Shown here piece by piece: positions 44,513-52,215 of a stretch of 64,000 nucleotides of DNA; the first letter of the stretch is position 1, and each line of letters opens with the position of its first letter. The position numbers and the translations under genes are program-made. Below the pieces are notes generated by a model. It was not told the DNA's origin, made no database searches, and saw nothing but the letters and a program-made list of their open reading frames with translations. Origin of the DNA: JAUVXJ01 sp034411995 (GTDB taxonomy: Bacteria; Chloroflexota; Anaerolineae; UBA7937; B3-Chlor); NCBI GenBank assembly GCA_034411995.1, contig DAOUME010000030.1:1-64000 (forward strand), read 5' to 3'.

Positions 44513-46572
44513 TATGGCGTTGCTCCCCCCCTTGCGATAGCTGCAATTCCATATCTGTCATAGTTCGCGACGAACCCCGGAGGTATCAGAGTGGTGGTGT
44601 CTTCCTGCTCCACTACCGCTGGCCCCCTTAGAGCATTTCCCCCCTTCAAGTCCTGCGCCCAGTAGATCTTCGCCATCTCTACGAAACCGCCGTAGTAGAT
44701 GGCTCTCGTACCTCGACAGGTAACCTGGCTCATCTCCTCAGCTTCTGGAATGATGCCGAGAGTGACTTCTGGCGACTTCCCGATTACTCTGCTTCTGAGG
44801 CTAACCAGCTCCACGGGAGCCCCGGTATCACTGTGCCCATAGACCCTCTGATGACTCCGATGAAAGAGCCTCTCAAGTTCGTCAATGTTCTCCAGTGTAT
44901 CTTCCGATAAGATCACCGATATCTCGTAGCCTTGGCCCTTATACCGCATGTCGGCTGACCTGATGACCTCGTTCCCTTGCACTATGGGGCCCTCATCCCC
45001 CAACCAGGAGATCAACGCCTCTTCCATCTGCCGGCTGTACTTCTGCAGTTCCTTTGCTGTCACATCGCATAGATCCTTGTTGATGGTCCTGACGGCATCC
45101 CTCCTCACATCCGCCATGAGGGCTCCCAAAGCGCTGAGAACGCCAGGGTGGGGCGGCACGATAATCTGGTTAACCCCCACCTCGTCTGCCACCAGAGGTG
45201 CATGGATTGGCCCGGCCCCACCGAAAGCTATGAGGGAGTATTCCCTGGGGTCGATTCCTACCTTGGCCATCAGAGAGCGCAACTCCCGGATCATGACTGA
45301 CGTGGCCACTGCGATGATCCCCTGCGCCGCATCGGCTATGCTCAGCGACAGTGGGCGCGCCACTTTCGATATGGCCTCCTCAGCCAGCTCCCTCGACAAC
45401 CTCAATCTGCCGCCAAGGAAATTGTCGGGGTTCAAGTATCCACAGACGAGATAGGCGTCGGTGATGGTGGGTTCCGTGCCTCCCTGACCGTAGCAGGCCG
45501 GCCCAGGATCCGCGCCAGCACTCTGAGGGCCCACCTTCAGCAGGCCCATGGCATCTACCCAGGCGATGGAACCTCCCCCGGATCCTATGCTGGCGACATC
45601 CACCGAAGGCATTATCAGTGGAAAGTCGCCAACGTACCCTTCAGTGGAGTAGGTCGGCTCCCCCCCTGTGATGATCGAGATGTCTGCACTCGTACCACCC
45701 ATATCTAGACTTAAGGCCTTGTCGATACCGCTCAGCTTGGCGATGTAGGAAGCCCCCATTACCCCTGATGCTGGGCCAGATAGCAGGGTGTCAATGGGCC
45801 TTTGGCGAGCGCTGGCGGTTGTCATCATCCCACCATCGGACCTAGTGATGTAGACTTGGGTCGCCAAACCTAGACGCTCCGTGTCGCCGCTCAGGGTAGC
45901 CAGGTACTCATCAATAACTGGCTTGACGTAAGCGTCCAACACGCACAACACAGCCCTCTCGTACTCCCGGATTTCCGGCCACACGTCGGAAGAGACCGAT
46001 ATGTAGAGTTGCCGACAGCTCTCCTTCAGAATACTCCCCACCTCTTGCTCGAGAGCCGGATTGACGTACGAGTTCAATAGGCAGACAGCACATGACTTAA
46101 CGTCGTTCTCGAGCAGTTCGCTAATGACCGATCGGACTTCTCTGGCCTGGATATCTTGCCTCACCTCCCCGAAAGGTGTCACTGTACCCTCGACATCCTT
46201 CACATTAGCCCTCTCAACCAACGACTTTGTCCTCTCACCCATGAGATCGAAAGGGCTAGGCATGCGAACCCTACCCATCTCCAGTATGTCTCGAAAACCC
46301 TTAGAGACTATCAGCCCCGTCTTCGCTCCCTTTCTCTCGATCACAGCATTTGTGGGGATAGTAGTGCCGTGGATAAAGTAGGTGACCAATCGCGGAGAGA
46401 TGCCCGCCTTCTCAATTATGTCTGTCACCCCTTTCATCACGGACCGCTCGGGAATCTTCGAGTCACCGGGCACTTTGTGTATGTACATGGCCTGGGTATC
46501 ATCATTGAAGAGTATCAAGTCGACAAACGTCCCTCCAATATCCACCCCCAATCTATATGTCTCCCTGGACAT
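44512..46572 (-). CDS. hyuA: Hydantoinase/oxoprolinase subunit A (HyuA), second copy
   Basis: ASKHA ATPase of 686 aa. Motifs are YRLGVDIGGTFVDLILFND, IHGTTIPTNAVIERKGAKTG, ISVSSDVWPEIREYERAVLC, LSLDMGGTSADISIITGG, GSGGGSIAWVDAMGLLKVGP and AFGGAGPIHAPLVADEVG. GGAGGG lies before the ATG. It is coupled by overlap to hyuB. The PreA-like gene upstream hints at a dihydropyrimidine- or hydantoin-type substrate, but ATP-dependent HyuA proteins also serve oxoproline and acetone or acetophenone carboxylation. Confidence 0.94.
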   Translation of the reverse strand: MSRETYRLGVDIGGTFVDLILFNDDTQAMYIHKVPGDSKIPERSVMKGVTDIIEKAGISPRLVTYFIHGTTIPTNAVIERKGAKTGLIVSKGFRDILEMGRVRMPSPFDLMGERTKSLVERANVKDVEGTVTPFGEVRQDIQAREVRSVISELLENDVKSCAVCLLNSYVNPALEQEVGSILKESCRQLYISVSSDVWPEIREYERAVLCVLDAYVKPVIDEYLATLSGDTERLGLATQVYITRSDGGMMTTASARQRPIDTLLSGPASGVMGASYIAKLSGIDKALSLDMGGTSADISIITGGEPTYSTEGYVGDFPLIMPSVDVASIGSGGGSIAWVDAMGLLKVGPQSAGADPGPACYGQGGTEPTITDAYLVCGYLNPDNFLGGRLRLSRELAEEAISKVARPLSLSIADAAQGIIAVATSVMIRELRSLMAKVGIDPREYSLIAFGGAGPIHAPLVADEVGVNQIIVPPHPGVLSALGALMADVRRDAVRTINKDLCDVTAKELQKYSRQMEEALISWLGDEGPIVQGNEVIRSADMRYKGQGYEISVILSEDTLENIDELERLFHRSHQRVYGHSDTGAPVELVSLRSRVIGKSPEVTLGIIPEAEEMSQVTCRGTRAIYYGGFVEMAKIYWAQDLKGGNALRGPAVVEQEDTTTLIPPGFVANYDRYGIAAIARGGATP

Positions 46573-46885
46573 TCAGTCACGCCCTCCATTCAATGCTGTC
46601 GTCATAGGTAGGCTCGTAGTGGAACGCCAGTGTGTCACGAGGTACCTGGCCCATCCAGGGCGACAATCATGTGCCCGACCATCGACCCGGATGCAGAACT
46701 GAACAGGCCGCGCCCAGCAAGTGGCCGCTCGTTTCCACAAGATCCCAACGAACGTCGTGGGCCAGAGCTCTATCGCCTGCTCCGACATCTGCGCTCACAC
46801 TGCCCCAACCTCATGTTGTGATAGTCTCACCGGTGCATGTCCTAGTTAGGACCAGGATGACCGCTTCTTGAATCGACTCGCGGTA
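46573..46885. other. Gap between the PreA-like gene and hyuA
   Basis: About 310 bases with no gene or obvious structured element. The hyuA ribosome binding site lies at its edge. Confidence 0.4.
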
Positions 46886-48136
46886 CTATCCGCTGTGTGA
46901 CTGCGTGGAGTGCGGATTCGCCGAATACGGTAACCCCTGGACCTCCATTCTGACTATCCCCTCGGGGGCATACCAGGAACACAACATACAACCAGTGCAC
47001 TCTTCTTCATCAATTGCGGGCACGCCATCCTGCATGCTAAGTGCCAGGCAGTCCCCTTGCACCCTCTCTATGACGCCGGTCCAACCGTCCCACGAACTAT
47101 CAACAATAACGGCCTTCAGCGGGCGGAAGATCAGCTTTTCTCGCTCAACGATATACTGCAGTGCTAGGCCGACAATCTCCGCTGGGCTGCGATAGCCACA
47201 CTCGTCCAGAAAGCGGTTCATCCCTGCAGCGCAATCTGCAACCGCTCTAAGGCCGTTCAGATAAACGGCTGAGCAAAGCTGCACCGTACTTGCTCCCAAC
47301 ATCATCCGCTGAATGGCAGTCTCCCAGTCCATAATGCCGCCACTGCTAGAGAGCGGTAGACCCACGTTATTGGCGAGGAGGATCGTGTGGTATGCCGCGA
47401 CGTGGGTCAGAGGTGTGCCCAACAGGGCCGCGAAGGACTGGGCAGGCGTGCCATCCTCCAATTCTACACCAGGAAAGATCGGCCTTCCCCCATTGCGGAT
47501 GTCCACACCTGCAAAGCCGGACAGGGCATTGATGGCACTGAGGCCGTCAGCACCTCCCTGCTTGGCGGCCGTCCCTATAGGGGTGAGGTCAATGACCTTG
47601 GTGTTCAACTTGGCGATAACCGGAATCCTGACTGCCTCCTTCAGAGCTCTGGTGATTACCATGGTAAGATCGGGATGCATGCCAATGCGCTCGCCAGTGA
47701 ATACAGGAAAGCCATCTTCTTCTTGATAGATCTGGCAGTTGAGGTCCATCTCGAGCATGTCGGCCCCCGCCTTTTGCAGCGCCAGGGCGTTCTCCACCCA
47801 ACTGTCCACAAAGTAGGACTTGCCGATCACGTTGGCTACGACGGGGATACGCAATTCCCTCTTGGCTGTCTTGACCAGCTCTACCCCTTCCTCCAGTGTC
47901 AGGCGCCGGTCACCGCCCGCCACGCACCAGGCGCCGTTGCCCAGCACCACCGCCCGATAGGGTTGGCGATCCACCCGTGGGGGAACAGCCGTGGAAGCGA
48001 GCTTGGTGACAACACCTCCGGCACCGGCTTCCTCGAGCTGTCGCAACTTGGTCGGGTGGTTAGTGAGGGAAGAAGAGGCGATGAGCACCGGATTCTTAAA
48101 CTCCACACCAGCGAACTCGACTCGCAGATTGGCCAT
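46886..48136 (-). CDS. Dihydroorotate/dihydropyrimidine dehydrogenase family protein (PreA-like)
   Basis: The FMN barrel starts ANLRVEFAGVEFKNPVLIAS and shows DMLEMDLNCQIYQEEDG, VIAKLNTKVIDLTPIGTAAK, GLSAINALSGFAGVDIRNGG and LSSSGGIMDWETAIQRMMLG. The C-terminus keeps only one iron-sulfur-like motif, ECTGCMLCSWYAPEGIV, where the fourth cysteine is replaced by alanine. PreA normally has two full [4Fe-4S] motifs and a PreT partner, which is absent here. ATG 48136 has AAGGAGG. It may reduce or oxidise a ring substrate before HyuAB opening; the electron partner is unknown. Confidence 0.85.
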   Translation of the reverse strand: MANLRVEFAGVEFKNPVLIASSSLTNHPTKLRQLEEAGAGGVVTKLASTAVPPRVDRQPYRAVVLGNGAWCVAGGDRRLTLEEGVELVKTAKRELRIPVVANVIGKSYFVDSWVENALALQKAGADMLEMDLNCQIYQEEDGFPVFTGERIGMHPDLTMVITRALKEAVRIPVIAKLNTKVIDLTPIGTAAKQGGADGLSAINALSGFAGVDIRNGGRPIFPGVELEDGTPAQSFAALLGTPLTHVAAYHTILLANNVGLPLSSSGGIMDWETAIQRMMLGASTVQLCSAVYLNGLRAVADCAAGMNRFLDECGYRSPAEIVGLALQYIVEREKLIFRPLKAVIVDSSWDGWTGVIERVQGDCLALSMQDGVPAIDEEECTGCMLCSWYAPEGIVRMEVQGLPYSANPHSTQSHSG

Positions 48137-48205
48137 GAAATGCCTCCTTCCAACGATCCGCAACTTCTTTGTGCTGCCTGTCAGGAATAACCCGACCGGC
48201 GATGG

Positions 48206-48943
48206 TCAGCCAAGCCACTTCCTAGCGGCGCCAATCGTGCCATCGTCGACGCGGCCGGTCCTGCCGAGCATCTTCTTGACCATGCGCAGGTGCTCGCGCA
48301 TCGCTTCCCGTGCTTGCTCCCTGTCGCCATTCTTGACGGCTTCGAAGATCTCCCTATGGCCCGCCAACGACAGCTCGGTACTTCCTGGCGGTTCAATCGT
48401 CACTCGTCTGCTTTCCCGCAACAGCTCCGCAAGTGGCTTCAACAAAATGGGCAACACCTCATTGTGTGTTGCCCTGGTGAGCAGTTCGTGGAACTCCAAG
48501 TCTGCCTCGACATACTCATCGCGCGAGTCGAAGAGCCCGGCCTCATGCCTAAGGCTTCTCTCCATTTGCTCTTGATCCTCTTGCGTGGCCCTCTCGGCGG
48601 CCAAACCCGCGATTTCGACCTCGAGAATCTCTCTGACTTCCAGGAGAGGCATCAGAGAACTCTCGCTAACCCGAAGGTGGAGCGCCAGCGACTCCGTGAC
48701 GGCGTCTATCGAGGGTTCAGCAACGTACACCCCGCTGCCATGCCTGACCTCGACCAGTCCTCTCTCCTCCAGACTTCTCACCGCCTCTCGCACTACCGTC
48801 CGGCTAACGTCAAACCCTTTGGTCAACTCACGTTCGGGAGGGAGTTTGTCGCCTGGCCGTAACTGCCGTTGCTCGATGAGCTCCTGGATCTGGCTCACGA
48901 CCTCTTCATGCAGTCTGCCGCGCTTTGCCGCTCGGTATCTCAC
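48206..48943 (-). CDS. FadR-subfamily GntR regulator of the reverse-strand operon
   Basis: The winged helix reads LHEEVVSQIQELIEQRQLRP, LPPERELTKGFDVSRTVVRE and GLVEVRHGSGVYV. The FCD domain follows with the metal residues in EADLEFHELLTRATHN and AGHREIFEAV. GTG 48943 is favoured because GGAGGAGG stands seven bases upstream; a TTG-started frame to 49018 lacks a binding site. It heads a same-strand run of PreA-like, hyuA, hyuB, binding protein and two permeases and has its own promoter and palindrome, so it very probably controls that operon. Confidence 0.9.
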   Translation of the reverse strand: MRYRAAKRGRLHEEVVSQIQELIEQRQLRPGDKLPPERELTKGFDVSRTVVREAVRSLEERGLVEVRHGSGVYVAEPSIDAVTESLALHLRVSESSLMPLLEVREILEVEIAGLAAERATQEDQEQMERSLRHEAGLFDSRDEYVEADLEFHELLTRATHNEVLPILLKPLAELLRESRRVTIEPPGSTELSLAGHREIFEAVKNGDREQAREAMREHLRMVKKMLGRTGRVDDGTIGAARKWLG

Positions 48944-49047
48944 CCAGCTATCCTCCTCCAGGCAATGGCCTCTGGGACAAGTCAGTTCCGAGAGAGCAGC
49001 ACCGCACCACATGGCCAACTCGCGGAATGGTGTGGAGAGGTTATATG

Positions 49048-49060
49048 GTCATATGATGAC
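49048..49060. promoter_or_regulatory. Palindrome GTCAT-ATG-ATGAC, putative operator
   Basis: A 5-base inverted repeat with a 3-base centre lies just downstream of the -10 element on the reverse strand, at the expected transcript start. Layout and geometry equal those of the palindrome at 174-188 before the other FadR-type gene, though the bases differ, as expected for two regulators of distinct specificity. Confidence 0.5.
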
Positions 49061-49066
49061 ATGCTG

Positions 49067-49095
49067 ATTATACAGTCTTTCCGTTCCCCTGTCAA
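49067..49095 (-). promoter_or_regulatory. Consensus sigma70 promoter of the GntR/hyuAB/importer operon
   Basis: Read on the reverse strand, TTGACA (49095-49090) and TATAAT (49072-49067) are both perfect consensus hexamers with a 17-base spacer. Such a strong promoter needs a repressor, which fits the palindrome overlapping the start and the FadR-type gene that follows. Confidence 0.75.
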
Positions 49096-49703
49096 GCCCC
49101 TGCAGCCACTCTGGCACATGTTCCGCAGGCCATTACGCCCAACGGATGGGCGCTGGGCAAACGGATCCCCTCTCAGTCAACAACGCTTAGTCCTGAGTAG
49201 GGCCCTCTCGGAGCCACCGCCAGTACCGCCCCCCAACCGGCGGAGACGGCCAGGATTAGTCCCGGCACGCCTCAGTGTTTCCGTTACGAGGCGGGTCACG
49301 GCGCCCGTCGGCGGGTGGGGGCATGCCCATGGCGCTGAGGCTCTCGCTGGTGCACTGGGCTAACAAGTATGATCCGGGGACCGATTTCCAGGCAGGACGT
49401 CGGTGTGAATCACCCGGCTGTGTTGTCGGCGGTTCTCACTCGCGCAAGTGGAAAGCCGCTCGGTCAGCGACGCCGGCGGGTCAACTCCGCGTTCCGAACC
49501 AACTGCTGCGGCTCACCGTTCCACGTCGCGAGCCTTCGCGAGGCGCCAACAACTTCGTCACCGAGAGGGCAGTCAGCCTGAATGAACAGATCAGAAGCGT
49601 CCTCGCCCATTCGGGGTCATGGATGCTCCGCTTCGCCTCGGGGCCACGATGCTACCCGGTTCCCGGCCCACGGCTCAGGGCCTCGCGCACTAGCCTGAAC
49701 CGC
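49096..49703. other. Gap between the operon promoter and the dipeptidase gene
   Basis: About 600 GC-rich bases. Open frames on the + strand are long only because of composition and carry no motif. Nothing else was recognised. Confidence 0.4.
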
Positions 49704-50774
49704 CTACCTTTTCCAGCTATCCTTCAGGACGCGGAACCAGTTCCGATAGGCGATCTTCTCCAGGCTTTCGTCGTCGTAGCCCCGATCCCGCAAAGCGTGG
49801 ATCAGGTTGGGCAAACGGGTCACGTCGCCCAGTTCCTGCGGCATCACCGCCCCATCGAAGTCAGATCCCAGGGCCACGTGATCGATGCCAATCCTGTCCA
49901 CAACGTAGTCGATGTGGCGCACTATCCCGGTGAGCGGAATGTCCGCCTCGCGCCGCCCATCAGGCCTGGTCATGCTGGGCGCGAGGATGATCCCGACCAA
50001 GCCATTCGATTCACCAATGGAGTCAATCTGCTCATCTGTGAGGTTCCGGCTCAAGGGGCAGATGGCGTGTACACCAGCGTGGCTAACCACCAGCGGGCCC
50101 TCAGACAGTTCTGCTACGTCCCAGAAGCCTTTCTCGTTCATGTGGGCCAGATCGATCAGAACCCCCATCCGGTTGCAGCCCCGAACGAGCTCTTTCCCCG
50201 CCTCTGTCAACCCGGGACCGGTGTCCGGCGAGTGCGGAAACCTGAAGGGGACGCCGTGGCCGAAGACGTTGGGTCGACTCCACACCAGACCCAATGATCG
50301 CAGCCCTCTCTCGTAGTATGCCTCCATATTGCTCAGATCCTCCTTGATCGCAGCCGCGCCCTCCAAGTGCAAAACGATACTGAGCACGCCCTCCCGGAGA
50401 TTGCGCTCCAGGTCCTGGTAATGGCGAACGAGGGCCACCTGCCCATCGGCCTCCTTTTCGAGCTCGTACACAGCGTCGATGATCGATCGTGTGAACTCAC
50501 TCGAGTACTCATGCTCCACGGGGCTGCGAGGACTGACCTCATATCCATCTTCGGTGACCGTTAGGCCATACTGCAAACCCCGTTCTTTCGAGCCCGGCGG
50601 TGGCGGGGTGTAGATGGCGAAGATCCCTCCGATCAGTCCACCCTCTCTCGCTCGGGGCAGGTCGATATGCCCTCTTTCGCTCCTTTCGAGCAAGGAACGC
50701 GCTTCCCCATCTTCCGGTGCGTACAGGTCGATTAGCGTGTCGTTGTGTCCGTCAAAGATCGGAATTCGAGTCAT
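49704..50774 (-). CDS. Membrane dipeptidase-type metallopeptidase (M19, renal dipeptidase family)
   Basis: Zinc-site motifs of family M19 are in order: IFDGHNDTLIDL (HxD), SIVLHLEGAAAI (bridging Glu), VLIDLAHMNEKGF and VVSHAGVHAICPL (His ligands), and VALGSDFDG. Length 356 aa is typical. Family members hydrolyse dipeptides, often with a D-residue at the C-terminal position. No signal peptide is present, so it is cytoplasmic. GGAGG six bases before ATG 50774 decides the start. It could process dipeptides or cyclised amino acid derivatives brought in by the family 5 importers. Confidence 0.93.
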   Translation of the reverse strand: MTRIPIFDGHNDTLIDLYAPEDGEARSLLERSERGHIDLPRAREGGLIGGIFAIYTPPPPGSKERGLQYGLTVTEDGYEVSPRSPVEHEYSSEFTRSIIDAVYELEKEADGQVALVRHYQDLERNLREGVLSIVLHLEGAAAIKEDLSNMEAYYERGLRSLGLVWSRPNVFGHGVPFRFPHSPDTGPGLTEAGKELVRGCNRMGVLIDLAHMNEKGFWDVAELSEGPLVVSHAGVHAICPLSRNLTDEQIDSIGESNGLVGIILAPSMTRPDGRREADIPLTGIVRHIDYVVDRIGIDHVALGSDFDGAVMPQELGDVTRLPNLIHALRDRGYDDESLEKIAYRNWFRVLKDSWKR

Positions 50775-52215
50775 CACTTGCCTCCATTGCTCATGAACGA
50801 CATGGTACCATCTCCCCGCGCCCGATTTTGCTGTCGGCCCGGGTGCGACCAGCCTCTACGGGTCAGCGTCCATGCCACGGACGCCGCCGCTTGCCCTGAG
50901 CAGGAAATGAACTCTCACCAGAATGAAGATGGGCAGCCCAGCGGCTCCGGCGGCGAAGTACCCATCGGTCCGTGCGGTCAAGATAACCGGAGCCGTGAGC
51001 CGGCGGCCGATGATGCAGGCGCTATACACAATCCAATCCCAGACTCCCCCGGTACCTCCCATCCCGCTCGACCCTCCTGTCTGCTCCAGGCGACTCCGCC
51101 TCTCCGCAAGGAACTTCCAACACTTCCTGCGCTGCGGCGATACTACCACGATGCGTCGTCCTGGCCAAGGGCTGCCTCCCAACCACCGTGCCCCGCGCTC
51201 GTACCGGCGCGTCCGCCTTCAATGGTGGTAGCGTCGTCCTGCCGTGGGCCACCCAGTCCGTCCTCTGTGCCACGAGGCCCCAGTCTGGAGATCTCCGTTC
51301 TACTTCGATGAGTGGCTGAGACACATCTCTGATCCCGGCCGTCGTCAACCGGCGCGGTTGCACGAGAGGAAGAGACTCACGCGGAAAGGAGTCCCTCGCT
51401 GCCGGGCTGCGGCAGGCATCACACCAAGACAGCCCGGAGACAAAGCGGCCATACCTGAAGCGGACGCCGGGCGGTTTCGTGGAGGCGATGCCGGCCGCAC
51501 AAGTCCAAGGCTGAGGCCCGGTAGAGAGTCCCCCTGGCGATCACCCCGAGTTTCCGCGGCGCCACTGCTTGTGAAGGGCATCCGTCCAGACCGTTGGTCA
51601 TGATTCGCACAAGCTCTACCGACGCCCCACCCCCGACAGGATGGCACATTGCCACCCCCAGTCGTGGCGTTCAGAGCGTTCCCAGACAGCCGCCACGGGT
51701 GCGGTACCTCAGTCCTCACGGGCGCCACTCTCTGTCCGGGGCGCACCAGAGTAGAGTGGAAATGCAGTGCAGGAACCGAGGAATGGGTGAAGCCCAGAAT
51801 CTCATCTCTGTGTTCTCCAGACCAGCGAACCGATACTGGCCACTTGACCAGCAAGAAGACTGGCCACCTGGCTACCACGGACATCCCCCAGATGGCCGAT
51901 GTGTCTGGCGGCTATTGGTGTACACTGGGGGTGGACGAAGAGCAGGGGCCAGGGCACGGGGCAGGCAGAGGGGCCGTCGCGTGGAAGTGCGGTGTCCGAA
52001 GAGCGGCCCCCTACGGAATGCCATGCAAGCAATGGATGATCCCGTTCACCACGCTGCGGCTCAAGAACACCGCCCCCTGCTTGATCATACACTTCGTGTC
52101 GAACGGAATCGGTATGTTGATCGTGGTGCCGCCGTTGTTGACCGTATAGCGCAGCCATGCCTTCGAGGCGATCCTCCACGACACGCGCTGTTCTACTTCG
52201 GTAAGGAGGAAAACC
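50775..52215. other. About 1.4 kb without a confident gene
   Basis: GC-rich sequence with overlapping open frames on both strands. The best candidate is on the reverse strand near 52150-52011, reading TVNNGGTTINIPIPFDTKCM and GAVFLSRSVVNGIIHCLHGI with codon choice like real genes. It has no good start or ribosome binding site and no recognised family, so it may be the end of a decayed gene. The promoter of the lipoprotein gene at 52216 should lie at the right edge. Confidence 0.35.

Noticed and set aside
49275..50297. Long + strand open frame over the dipeptidase gene
   Set aside because: It is antisense to a clear M19 peptidase and exists because of GC-rich codon composition; no motif.
50856..51884. 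Several 100-180-codon frames on both strands in the empty stretch before the lipoprotein
   Set aside because: Mutually overlapping, no ribosome binding sites, Pro/Arg/Ser-rich composition typical of non-coding GC-rich DNA.
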